45,148 nucleotides of DNA, taken from positions 43,520 to 88,667 of the forward strand of contig CACZXF010000051.1 of assembly GCA_902785105.1 (NCBI GenBank), read 5' to 3'. The notes beneath the pieces are model-generated. The model saw only the letters and a program-made list of their open reading frames with translations, was not told the origin of the DNA and searched no databases. A program made the translations under genes and the position numbers. The DNA is from an uncultured Eubacteriales bacterium. GTDB lineage: Bacteria; Bacillota; Clostridia; Christensenellales; Aristaeellaceae. This document shows, piece by piece, positions 8,031 to 15,137 of the stretch (position 1 is its first letter; the number at the start of each line of letters is the position of its first letter).

Positions 8031-9212
8031 CTACTTGATGTCCGTTCCCAGGCGGGTCTTCAGCGCGTCGATCTCCTCGGCGGTCATGCCGATCTTCAGC
8101 AGGTAGGCCTCGGCGCAGGCGGCAAGGTCGGCATCCTCCAGGCTTTCGATGCCGAAGGCCTTGGGGAGGAACTTGCTGATGCTGTTTCTGATGACGCCGT
8201 CATAGGCCGCCGTTCCGGGGGCGATGCCGTAGTAATTATAATAGCTGACCATGTAATCCGCCACCACCTCGTCGGCGGTCGCGCCCATCAGGCATTCCAG
8301 CACGGCGACGGCGAAGCCCGCCCGGTCCTTGCCCACGGTGCAGTGGATCAGGAAGGGGGTCTCGTGACTGGCGAGGAAGCGGTAGCCCTCGGCCAGCTTG
8401 CCCTGGAAGTCGGCCTTCTCAAAGTCCACCACCATGCCCAGCGGGATGACGTCCAGCTTGGAATAATAGCTGTAGGCGTAATCCTCGTAGCCCTTCATGA
8501 CGACCTCGCTGTCCGCCATGTTCATGACGGTGCGTATGCCCGCGGCGTTGACGGCGGCGTCCGCCTCTCGGTTGCGCTTGTATTTCGGGTTGACCGGGGA
8601 GGAGGAGCGGTAGAGCGCGTTCGCGCCCATACCGGTGGTGCTGACGGGGCGGAAATTGGCGTACTGCTCGTCCGTCAGATCGGGATAGTCCTCCCGCTTG
8701 ATGGACAGATTGTACTGGTGCATTTTGAGCTGCTCCAGATAGCCGCCCTTCTCCTTCAGCGACAGCGTGGCCGCGACGCCGTCCCGCCAGGCCTCGGTCA
8801 GGTGCCAGGTGTAACCGGGCGCTTCCTCGATCACAGTCTTTTCGGCAATGCCCAGCCAGGTGGCCAGATCGCTGCCGTTGATGGAGAGGGTGACCCTGCT
8901 CTCGCCGTTCTTGCTGGTCCTGGAGCTTTCGACGCGCATGACCAGTGCCCCGGTGTCCACGTCGTTGTAATCCGTGCATATCGGCATGTCGAGAGCCTTG
9001 CCGCCGATGGTCACGGTGATGATGTCGCCGTATTCATAGCCCAGGGCCAGCAGGTCGTCCCCATTGATGTCCAGCACGATATTGCCGTATTTCTGAATCT
9101 CCCGGATGCCGTTCTCCACCGGCGGGCAGGCCTCGATCTCCGCAAAGGCCAGCGCGGTCAGCGCCACCAGCGCGGCCAGCGTCAGCGCCAGCAGGCGGAA
9201 CAGCTTTCTCAC
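8031..9212 (-). CDS. Secreted tyrosine-phosphatase-like protein, paralog 4
   Basis: A 393-residue paralog closest to galM. It begins at GTG (9212), preceded by GAGGGGG overlapping the galM 3' end, and only 3 bp separate it from the galM stop, so the two are almost certainly co-transcribed. The signal peptide is MRKLFRLLALTLAALVALTA then LAFA-E. The beta domain is the clearest of the four: KYGNIVLDI, GYEYGDIITVTIGG, DYNDVDTGALV, LSINGSDLATWLGI. The phosphatase P-loop reads HCTVGKDRAGF. The nucleophilic Cys and Arg of CX5R remain, but the usual Thr/Ser after Arg is Ala, which in this superfamily slows phosphoenzyme hydrolysis. It may therefore be a slow or substrate-trapping enzyme. Confidence 0.85.
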   Translation of the reverse strand: MRKLFRLLALTLAALVALTALAFAEIEACPPVENGIREIQKYGNIVLDINGDDLLALGYEYGDIITVTIGGKALDMPICTDYNDVDTGALVMRVESSRTSKNGESRVTLSINGSDLATWLGIAEKTVIEEAPGYTWHLTEAWRDGVAATLSLKEKGGYLEQLKMHQYNLSIKREDYPDLTDEQYANFRPVSTTGMGANALYRSSSPVNPKYKRNREADAAVNAAGIRTVMNMADSEVVMKGYEDYAYSYYSKLDVIPLGMVVDFEKADFQGKLAEGYRFLASHETPFLIHCTVGKDRAGFAVAVLECLMGATADEVVADYMVSYYNYYGIAPGTAAYDGVIRNSISKFLPKAFGIESLEDADLAACAEAYLLKIGMTAEEIDALKTRLGTDIK

Positions 9213-9215
9213 GGC

Positions 9216-10298
9216 TTATTCCCCCTCGTCGGTCACGCCGAAGGCGAAGATGGTGGTGAAGTCGTACTTCTCACCGGCGCGGAGCACGGAGTCGATGAAC
9301 TCGGGATGGTTGATGGAATCCGGGGCGAACTGAGTCTCCAGGCAGAAGCCGTCGTGAGGCGCGTAGACCCTGCCGGAAGCGCCGGGATTGACGCCCTCGA
9401 GGCAGTTGCCGGCATAGAACTGCACGGCGGGCATGTCGGTGAACACGTCCATCACGCGGCCGGACTCGGGGTCGGTGACCTCGGCGGCGAAGCGCAGGCC
9501 GGCCTCGAAGTCATTGATGTTGAAGTTGTGGTCGATGCCGGAGCCGAAGCGGAGCTGCTCGTCGTTCGGGGTCATGTCCAGCCGGTCGCCGACCCGGGCG
9601 GGCTCGCGGAAGTCGAAGGGCGTGCCGGTGACGTCCCGCTGTTCGCCGGTGGGGATGCAGCGGTCGTCCACCACGGTGAAGGTGTCACAGTTCATCTCAA
9701 AGATGTGGTCAGAGATCTTCTTCCCGGCAGGCTCGCCGCAGAGGTTGAAGTAGGTGTGGTTGGTCAGGTTGCACAGCGTGTCCTTGTCAGAGACCGCCTC
9801 GTAGCGGATCATCAGCTCGTTCTCGTCGGTGAAGGTGTAGGTGACCATAACCTTCAGCGTGCCGGGATAGCCCTCCTCGCCGTCGGCGCTGGTATATTTC
9901 AAAATCAGATGGTCCTCGCAGATGCCCTCAATGGGGGTGACGTCCCACAGCTTCAGATTGAAGCCCACGTTGCCGCCGTGGAGGTGGGTGACGCCCCGCT
10001 CGTTCTTGGCAAGGGTCAGCTTCTGTCCGTTCAGCACGCACTCGCCGTTGGCAATGCGGTTGCCCACGCGGCCGATCAGCGCGCCGATGTAGCCCACGGT
10101 GGGCACGTAGCCGTTTACGTCGTTGTAGCCCAGCACGACGCTCTCAATCTTGCCCGACTTGTCCGGAACGTTGATGGCCCGGATGATGCCGCCGAAGTTG
10201 GTGATCTCCACAGACGCGCCCGTGGCGTTGGTCAGGATGTACAGGTCCGCCTGCCGCCCGTCGGCCAGGGTGCCAAAGCTCTTCTTTGCGATGCTCAT
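9216..10298 (-). CDS. galM: Aldose 1-epimerase (galactose mutarotase)
   Basis: It interconverts alpha and beta anomers of galactose/glucose, normally in the cytoplasm (no signal peptide is visible). The 360-residue length fits the family. Recognisable blocks are ANGECVLNGQ, TLAKNERGVTHLHGGNVGF (substrate-binding His), LTNHTYFNLCG (catalytic His), DHNFNIND, and CLETQFAPDSINHP, which holds the catalytic Glu. The ATG follows AAAGGAAG at normal spacing. It is the first gene of the minus-strand array leading into the four phosphatase-like genes. No other Leloir pathway gene is present, so its link to the phosphatases may be incidental or point to a sugar-related substrate. Confidence 0.95.
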   Translation of the reverse strand: MSIAKKSFGTLADGRQADLYILTNATGASVEITNFGGIIRAINVPDKSGKIESVVLGYNDVNGYVPTVGYIGALIGRVGNRIANGECVLNGQKLTLAKNERGVTHLHGGNVGFNLKLWDVTPIEGICEDHLILKYTSADGEEGYPGTLKVMVTYTFTDENELMIRYEAVSDKDTLCNLTNHTYFNLCGEPAGKKISDHIFEMNCDTFTVVDDRCIPTGEQRDVTGTPFDFREPARVGDRLDMTPNDEQLRFGSGIDHNFNINDFEAGLRFAAEVTDPESGRVMDVFTDMPAVQFYAGNCLEGVNPGASGRVYAPHDGFCLETQFAPDSINHPEFIDSVLRAGEKYDFTTIFAFGVTDEGE

Positions 10299-10422
10299 GA
10301 TGAAAACTTCCTTTCATTGGTTGTTGGATCGATTCAGTCGCGTCAATGTTCTTTACATCATTTGTGTGGTAATCTAATGATACATGTTTTCCCTATGAAT
10401 TTCAAGGGCTTTTGTGTTGTAA

Positions 10423-10451
10423 TTGACATTGCCGGTCGGTTTCCATATAAT
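10423..10451 (+). promoter_or_regulatory. Consensus vegetative promoter
   Basis: TTGACA at 10423-10428 and TATAAT at 10446-10451 are separated by exactly 17 bp, a perfect sigma-A-type match. The start point would be near 10458, immediately before the AAAGGGGTG ribosome binding site of the next gene. This rules out start codons upstream of 10458 for that gene. Confidence 0.9.
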
Positions 10452-10473
10452 GAGAGGACAAAGGGGTGAAACT

Positions 10474-11088
10474 ATGCGCCGTATTTTATCGCTGCTCGTC
10501 AGCGGATTGACAGCGGGACTGGAATTCTGGGTATTGTCAGGTGTGCTTGGACTGCCGGAGGGAACACAGTATCTTAAATACCTGACGGTGCTGTCCAACC
10601 TCTGGCTGGGAATCGCGGAAACCCTTTACGCGCTGTCCCGCTTCATGAATAAAGTACCAACTTGGGTGACGCGCCTCAAATACATCGGTGCCACGCTGAC
10701 CACGCTGACCTTCGTGACAGTACTGCTCTACATCGGCCCAAAAACCGGCTTCGTCAGCGCCTATGAGGACGCCAACCTCTGGCTCCACCTCATCCTCCCC
10801 CTTCTGGCGCTTTTTGAATACCTGATCCTCCACCGCGAGGACATCCTGAAACCCCTCGACACCCTGCTTCCCCTCCTCCCCATCGCGTCCTACGCCACCT
10901 TCTACATCGGCAACCTGATCCAGAACGGCTACGGCGGCAAACATCACCCCAATGACTGGTATGGCTTCGCCGAGACCGCCCCCATCGGGGCTTACATCGC
11001 CTTCGCCGCCCTTCTGCTCGTCGGCTGGCTCATCGCCGTATTTCTTCAAACCGCCTGTATCGAAATCCGCTTCACCGACGACCAATAA
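10474..11088 (+). CDS. Multi-pass membrane protein (Pr6Pr-like)
   Basis: A 204-residue hydrophobic protein with about six predicted membrane segments (for example LLVSGLTAGLEFWVLSGVLG, YLTVLSNLWLGIAETLYALS, LHLILPLLALFEYLIL, AYIAFAALLLVGWLIAVFL). The pattern TVLSNLWLG, a His-containing helix LWLHLILPLLALFEY and the late Asn/Trp/Tyr loop NDWYGF are reminiscent of the Pr6Pr membrane family, whose function is not established. ATG 10474 is chosen because an upstream in-frame ATG at 10450 overlaps the -10 element of the perfect promoter. It is monocistronic and divergent from galM. Confidence 0.8.
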   Translation: MRRILSLLVSGLTAGLEFWVLSGVLGLPEGTQYLKYLTVLSNLWLGIAETLYALSRFMNKVPTWVTRLKYIGATLTTLTFVTVLLYIGPKTGFVSAYEDANLWLHLILPLLALFEYLILHREDILKPLDTLLPLLPIASYATFYIGNLIQNGYGGKHHPNDWYGFAETAPIGAYIAFAALLLVGWLIAVFLQTACIEIRFTDDQ

Positions 11089-11123
11089 AACATAAGAGAA
11101 GGGGCTGTTGCATAAATATCAGC

Positions 11124-11171
11124 AAAAAAACAGGGCATTCCAGGCTGCGGAAGCAGTAGCGGAATGCCCTG
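11124..11171 (-). terminator. Rho-independent terminator
   Basis: CAGGGCATTCC (11131-11141) and GGAATGCCCTG (11161-11171) form an 11-bp perfect stem with a 19-nt loop. Read on the minus strand, the stem is followed by seven T residues (11130-11124). It protects the plus-strand membrane gene from converging minus-strand transcription, or belongs to the insertion-sequence remnant. Confidence 0.75.
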
Positions 11172-11180
11172 AAATGTTGT

Positions 11181-11324
11181 ATACAACAAGATGTGCCGTT
11201 TGCGGTAAATAGACAGTACATCTTAGGAACAGGCGTATTTTCAGATCGGACGGATTGCGGCACGCTGCTCCCACTGCTGGAGAGCATGTATCAATACCCT
11301 TTTCAGAGCAATAAAAAACCTTGA
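11181..11324 (+). pseudogene. IS1182-like transposase fragment
   Basis: In the frame starting at 11181 the plus strand encodes about 47 residues without a start, containing VPFAVNRQYILGTGVFSD and RTDCGTLLPLLESMYQYPF before a TGA. This resembles the segment of IS1182-family transposases where a (V)D-x-EYI-hG stretch is followed by a D-x-x-TL-P-hLE block. Both the N-terminal region and the catalytic C-terminal part are missing. GGGGCTGTTGCATAA at 11101, 80 bp upstream, resembles a typical insertion-sequence terminal repeat. Assignment is by motif memory only. Confidence 0.5.
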
Positions 11325-11345
11325 AAACGCAATGTCTTCAAGGTT
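11312..11345 (-). terminator. Rho-independent terminator of tRNA-Ser pair
   Basis: On the minus strand AACCTTGAA (11345-11337) pairs with TTCAAGGTT (11325-11317), followed by a T-run (11318-11312). It lies about 10 bp beyond the 3' end of the distal tRNA-Ser gene. Confidence 0.85.
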
Positions 11346-11355
11346 ATTCACAGAG

Positions 11356-11444
11356 CGGAGAAGGAGGGATTTGAACCCTCGCGGCAGTTATCCCACCCTA
11401 CTCCCTTAGCAGGGGAGCCCCTTCGGCCTCTTGGGTACTTCTCC
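11356..11444 (-). tRNA. tRNA-Ser (anticodon GCU)
   Basis: The minus-strand sequence begins GGAGAAGTACCCAAGAGGCC, has the anticodon loop CTGCTAA (GCT), a long variable arm typical of type II tRNAs and the T-arm GGGTTCAAATCCC. The acceptor stem GGAGAAG/CTTCTCC is fully paired with G as discriminator. CCA is not encoded. It is about 18 bp downstream of the other tRNA-Ser gene and shares its promoter and terminator. Confidence 0.95.
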
Positions 11445-11461
11445 ACAGCCAATGTTTTGAG

Positions 11462-11547
11462 CGGAGAGAGAGGGATTCGAACCCCCGGTGCCTTTCGACA
11501 TCACTGGTTTTCAAGACCAGCGCCTTCAACCACTCGGCCATCTCTCC
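11462..11547 (-). tRNA. tRNA-Ser (anticodon UGA)
   Basis: The minus-strand sequence begins GGAGAGATGGCCGAGTGGTT, with anticodon loop CTTGAAA (TGA), a long variable arm and T-arm GGGTTCGAATCCC. The acceptor GGAGAGA/TCTCTCC is fully paired with discriminator G, and CCA is not encoded. It is the promoter-proximal gene of the pair. Confidence 0.95.
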
Positions 11548-11566
11548 TCGTCAAACCAGCATGGGT

Positions 11567-11595
11567 ATTATAGCAAATGATGAAAGATTTGTCAA
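11567..11595 (-). promoter_or_regulatory. Consensus promoter for tRNA-Ser operon
   Basis: On the minus strand TTGACA (11595-11590) and TATAAT (11572-11567) are separated by exactly 17 bp. The predicted start lies about 12 bp before the first tRNA. A perfect consensus is expected for a stable RNA promoter. Confidence 0.92.
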
Positions 11596-11625
11596 CCCCC
11601 TTTTTTTGAGCCAAAAGTGACACTG

Positions 11626-11816
11626 ATAAACAGGGATTTGTCGAGATGTCATTCGTAACCCACCTCATCCGCCCTCACGGGCACTTGACAAGGGCCTGCC
11701 GGCCCCATCTCACTGAAAACAGTCCACTGGACTGTTTTCCGGGCGCTCGATGCTCGAAGGTGCCCCGAAGGGGCGGATGAGGTGGATTCCCGCTCACCTC
11801 TGCAAATTCCAATTTG
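11626..11816. repeat. Core-B repeat with both shell ends
   Basis: Left shell ATAAACAGGGATTTGTCG, core-B arms (CCTCATCCGCCC to GGGCGGATGAGG) with the GAAAACAGTCCACTGGACTG palindrome, and right shell GCAAATTCCAATTTGTC. It ends 17 bp before the stop codon of the minus-strand gene at 11833. Confidence 0.92.
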
Positions 11817-11832
11817 TCATCCGCCGCAAGCG

Positions 11833-13428
11833 TTATCCCCGCACAAAATTGAACGTATAGAACGCCCTCATCACCGGGGCGGGGGTGGTCAGCTCGATGC
11901 GGTGAAGGCCGTCGAGGCCGGAAAGCTCGGTTATGCGGGTTTTCAGCTCGCCCTCCCAGGTGAAATCCACGGGACCCAGGCGGAGGCCGGTTGGGGTGGG
12001 TTCGGGGGTCTGGGGCGTGTGGAAGCGGAAGGTGATGACGGCGGGCTCGGCCAGGTCGAAGGCGTCCACCAGGCGGAGCGTGGCGTCGGGGCGCTGTACG
12101 ATGGCGGTGCGCTGGCAGGAGTGGGCCAGCCCCGCAGGCCAGGCGTGAGTCAGCTCCACGGACAGCGTGTCCCGGTCCGGGCGCAGGCTGAAATCCGCCT
12201 CGCAGGCCAGGTCCGGGGCGTCCAGCTCCGGCCTGCCGCCGATAATGGGCAGGTTCGGGCACTTCGCCGGCTCGACGAGTATCGGCTGGCCGTCGCAGAA
12301 CAGGGCGAAACCGCCCGCGTTGCCCTGCCGTCCGCCGGTGTGGAGGGCGCAGGTCATGCCGCTGAAGCGGGACACCATCACCCGGTTCCGGGGCGTCGCG
12401 GCGTTCTTGATGCGCGGCGGCTTGCGGCTCTCCGATTCCAGCCCCTGGAGGCAGCCCATGTCCAGTAGCCGCCCGGTCAGCGTGGCGGAGGGGAGGGGAT
12501 TTGACTTATGTAGGGCCGCGCCCAGGGCGGTCAGCGCGTCGTCGTTGGCGGCCAGGCCCACGCGGTAAAGCTCCGCGCCGGAAATCTGAGGCTGCATCCC
12601 CTCTCCCGCCGGGTCGCAGAAATACGCGCCCTCCAGCCAGGGATAGAGGAGCTGGTCCAGCCAGTCCGGGGTGGGATAGTCCGGAGTCAAGTCCAGCCGT
12701 CCGCGGGTCACATGGCGTATCAGTGCAGCCAGGTCGGTGACCGCGCCGGTCTCGGCCAGTGCGTCCACAAGGGGTTCCACCCGCTCGGAACGGGCGGTGA
12801 CGGCATGGTCGATCAGCCGAAGGGCCTGCTTGATGAGGGAACCCCGGCGCTGTTCGCTGGTCTCCAAGAGTATGGCGGACACCAGTATGTCGGAGAGTAT
12901 GGACAGCGGGCGATGGCCGCGGCCCCGCATGAAGGGGTAGTCCTCATGGGCCAGGAAGGGCGCGAACACCCTGCGGCGCACCTCGTAGAGCAGCTTGCCC
13001 GCCACGCGGGTGGTCAGCCGGTCCCCCAGCGCCCGGGCGGTCCAGCCCAGCAGCGCGGCGGTTTCGGCGCACTGGAAGTCGATCTCCGGGTGGGCCTCGT
13101 CGTCAAAGGGGGTCAGCGCGGCATTGCCAGACCAGCGGGATTCCTCGCAGATGGCGCAGAGCAGGTCTGTGGCAAGGGTCAGGGCCTCGTCGTCCCGGCT
13201 CACCGGCAGCTGCGCTTCGAGGCACCTGCGTCGGGAGAGCTGCAAGGCCCGGTAGGACTCCGGTTCGCTGAGACGCTTTGAAAGCGGCATATCCACGAGC
13301 GCCGCGCCCACATCGCAGGCCCGCCGCGCCGACTCAGCCCGCAAAAGCGCCTCCCCCTGCACCTTCGGCAGAGGCATAGATTCCGCCCGCGCCAGCGCCG
13401 TCAGGATCGAACAACCACGATAGAACAT
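11833..13428 (-). CDS. Heparinase II/III-like protein, probably lacking the usual catalytic His
   Basis: A 531-residue protein without an obvious signal peptide. The first ~320 residues look all-helical (for example ETAALLGWTARALGDRLTTR, LSILSDILVSAILLETSEQ) like the toroid domain of heparinase II/III-family lyases. The last ~200 look like a beta-sandwich with GGFALFCDGQPILVEPAKCP (about residues 368-387), matching the block that in active enzymes reads roughly HNHND-GSF-hY-dG-P-l-D-G. Here the stretch preceding the Gly-Phe is GGRQGNAGG, so the canonical HNHND residues are not present. It may be a divergent lyase or a non-catalytic carbohydrate protein. Start ATG follows AAGGGGGA. Its first codons overlap the extended 3' end of the upstream UPF0340 frame. 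Confidence 0.6.
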   Translation of the reverse strand: MFYRGCSILTALARAESMPLPKVQGEALLRAESARRACDVGAALVDMPLSKRLSEPESYRALQLSRRRCLEAQLPVSRDDEALTLATDLLCAICEESRWSGNAALTPFDDEAHPEIDFQCAETAALLGWTARALGDRLTTRVAGKLLYEVRRRVFAPFLAHEDYPFMRGRGHRPLSILSDILVSAILLETSEQRRGSLIKQALRLIDHAVTARSERVEPLVDALAETGAVTDLAALIRHVTRGRLDLTPDYPTPDWLDQLLYPWLEGAYFCDPAGEGMQPQISGAELYRVGLAANDDALTALGAALHKSNPLPSATLTGRLLDMGCLQGLESESRKPPRIKNAATPRNRVMVSRFSGMTCALHTGGRQGNAGGFALFCDGQPILVEPAKCPNLPIIGGRPELDAPDLACEADFSLRPDRDTLSVELTHAWPAGLAHSCQRTAIVQRPDATLRLVDAFDLAEPAVITFRFHTPQTPEPTPTGLRLGPVDFTWEGELKTRITELSGLDGLHRIELTTPAPVMRAFYTFNFVRG

Positions 13429-14120
13429 AGCAGCGTCCCCCTTGGAGAAGGATATTGTACGGAGAGATAAATTGGGATTTGTCGAGCTGACAAACTATCC
13501 CCTGTAGGGGCGCCGTTTCGGCGCCCGCCCCCAACGAAACGCATCGTACTACCCGGCGGGCGGCGCAACGCCGCCTGGTACTTCGCCCTCTCTCCCCCCA
13601 CCAGCATGGGCCGGGTGCGGGCGGCGGCGATGTGGGCATGGCCGATATGGTCGATGGAAAGGCGGACAGGGACGGCGACGCGCTTTAAGTGCATCCCGAT
13701 GAGGGTCAGCCCCACGTCGAGCCCGGCGTCGGCGGAGATAGACAGCACAGCCACGGGGTCCGTCATGCCGTGCCAGGCGGCGGTGGCCAGGGAGCCGCCG
13801 GCCTTAGGCTGGGGCACCACGCAGACGATCTCATAGCCCCGCTTTTCGGCGGCGGCCCGCTCCATGATGAGGGCGCGGTTCAGATGCTCACAGCACTGGA
13901 AGGCCACGTCGAAGCCCTGCTCCCGCGCCGCGTCCAGCCCCGCCTTCGCCAGGGCCTCGCCCAGCTCATAGGTGGAATTGTGGCCGATGACGCCCCCGGC
14001 GATCTCCGAAGAGCTCCCGCCGATCACCAGCAGCTTCACGGGATTCAGGCCCTCCCGCTTCGCGTTCAAAAGATCATTTATAGCCTGTCGGGCCTCGTTG
14101 TAGATGGATTCGGTTGACAT
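13401..14120 (-). CDS. UPF0340 / TIGR01440 family protein with repeat-encoded C-terminal tail
   Basis: Residues 1-181 match the YwlG-type UPF0340 family, whose biochemical role is not established: LLVIGGSSSEIAGGVIGHNS, FQCCEHLNRALIMER, VVPQPKAGGSLATAA, SIDHIGHAH and RTRPMLVGGERAKY, where the family normally ends. From codon 182 (13577) the frame runs into a core-A repeat and encodes AALRRPPGSTMRFVGGGRR and further residues, adding 58 foreign residues before stopping at 13401 inside the next gene. AGGAGG precedes the ATG. The native part is about 543 bp (13578-14120). The tail is probably accidental but keeps the ribosome running up to the next start codon. Confidence 0.85.
   Translation of the reverse strand: MSTESIYNEARQAINDLLNAKREGLNPVKLLVIGGSSSEIAGGVIGHNSTYELGEALAKAGLDAAREQGFDVAFQCCEHLNRALIMERAAAEKRGYEIVCVVPQPKAGGSLATAAWHGMTDPVAVLSISADAGLDVGLTLIGMHLKRVAVPVRLSIDHIGHAHIAAARTRPMLVGGERAKYQAALRRPPGSTMRFVGGGRRNGAPTGDSLSARQIPIYLSVQYPSPRGTLLCSIVVVRS
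13468..13577. repeat. Core-A repeat with one shell end, inside the UPF0340 frame
   Basis: The shell AAATTGGGATTTGTCG is followed by both core-A hairpins (CTGTAGGGGCGCCGTTTCGG ... GGCGGGCGGCGCAACGCCGCC). At the UPF0340 side the usual TAGGGG border, which would have given an in-frame TAG, is altered to CAGG, so the frame stays open. Confidence 0.85.
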
Positions 14121-14137
14121 AAGCTACCTCCTGGATT

Positions 14138-14291
14138 AATGGGGAATTGGGAATGGGAAATGGGGAATTGCGGTACAAATCCTTCGGATTTGCTTGAACA
14201 TATACATGCGAGTCTCTTCGTTCTCGAATAAAAAGAAATCCGAAGGATTTCCACCATCATTTCCCATTTCCCATTTCCCATTCCCCATTCA
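14138..14291. repeat. Core-D repeat (GGGGAATGGG type), inverted pair
   Basis: AATGGGGAATTGGGAATGGG at the left and a run of TTTCCCATTTCCCATTCCCC at the right form long inverted arms around about 80 bp that themselves contain an inverted AAATCCTTCGGATTT motif. The right arm encodes the last residues of the methyltransferase at 14257. Confidence 0.85.
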
Positions 14292-15003
14292 TGAAAGTAT
14301 AGGTTCCCACGGACACCGCCACGGCCAGGTTCAGGGAATCGATCTCGTCGGACTGCGGGATGCGGACGGACTGGCCGTAGGTGGCGAACACCGGCGGCAA
14401 TCCGGCGGCCTCGTTGCCAAACACCAGCGAGAAGGGCGGCCGGGCGGCGCGGGCGACCTCGTTTAGGGGCTTCGAGGCGTCCAGCATGAAGGGATAGAGG
14501 GGACGATCCGGGAACTCGGCCCGGTAGTCGTCGAAGTTTTCATAGACCTTCACCCGGAGCTTGAAGAACGCCCCCATGGACGCCCGGAGCACATGCGGGT
14601 CGAACACGTCCACGCAGGGCTTGACCACGGCGACATCTTTGACGCCGAAGCCCAGCAGCGAGCGCATGGCCGTCCCGGCGTTGCCCGCGTCAGAGATCTG
14701 GCACAATACCGCGTGATTCAGCGACGGGTCCAGCGCGCAGTCGTATTTATTAAAAACCAGCCCGGCGAAGCAGTTGTCCTTCTTCGACTCCCGCCGCAGC
14801 ACCCGCTCGGCCAGCTCCTCACGGACGCCCAACTTCGCGCAGATCTCGCGCAGCTTGATGACGCCCTCGTTTTCCAGCCCCTGGGGATGCAGCAGCAGCC
14901 GCGCGGCGCACTCCGGCCGCGCCTCCAAAAGCATCAGCGCCGGGAACACGCCCAACTGGTAGCTGTAGGGCAGCTTACGGGAATAGGGTTCGAGCTTGGG
15001 CAT
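14257..15003 (-). CDS. TrmH/SpoU-family RNA 2'-O-methyltransferase
   Basis: A 248-residue SPOUT-fold methyltransferase, expected to methylate a ribose 2'-OH in tRNA or rRNA using SAM. The three family motifs are present: motif 1 DAGNAGTAMRSLLGFGV, motif 2 SLVFGNEAAGLP, and motif 3 VRIPQSDEIDSLNLAVAVSV. The N-terminal ~100 residues are a substrate-binding extension (LEPYSRKLPYSYQLGVFPAL). ATG 15003 is preferred to a TTG two codons upstream because AAAGGGG lies at proper distance. The natural end is near GTYTF. The last residues MNGEWEMGNGK are encoded by the core-D repeat. The target RNA cannot be told from sequence. Confidence 0.88.
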   Translation of the reverse strand: MPKLEPYSRKLPYSYQLGVFPALMLLEARPECAARLLLHPQGLENEGVIKLREICAKLGVREELAERVLRRESKKDNCFAGLVFNKYDCALDPSLNHAVLCQISDAGNAGTAMRSLLGFGVKDVAVVKPCVDVFDPHVLRASMGAFFKLRVKVYENFDDYRAEFPDRPLYPFMLDASKPLNEVARAARPPFSLVFGNEAAGLPPVFATYGQSVRIPQSDEIDSLNLAVAVSVGTYTFMNGEWEMGNGK

Positions 15004-15026
15004 AAGCAACCCCTTTCTAAGATATA

Positions 15027-15132
15027 ATGGGGAATGGGGAATGGGGAATGGGGAATGAAATGCTCAGGAAACCTATATCGTCAGCGCGGCAGCCGCTATT
15101 CATTCCCCATTCCCCATTTCCCATTCCACATT
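15027..15132. repeat. Core-D repeat, inverted pair
   Basis: ATGGGGAATGGGGAATGGGG repeated at the left and CATTCCCCATTCCCCATTTC at the right form an imperfect stem around a ~40-bp loop. It lies between the methyltransferase and the alpha/beta-hydrolase-like gene, both on the minus strand. Confidence 0.88.
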
Positions 15133-15137
15133 GTTTA

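Noticed and set aside
8343-10469. 708-codon plus-strand frame
   Set aside because: It is antisense to phosphatase paralog 4 and galM, and ends inside the perfect promoter region of the next gene.
11072-11287. 71-codon minus-strand frame
   Set aside because: It lies antisense to the transposase-like fragment and over a terminator hairpin, with no ribosome binding site.
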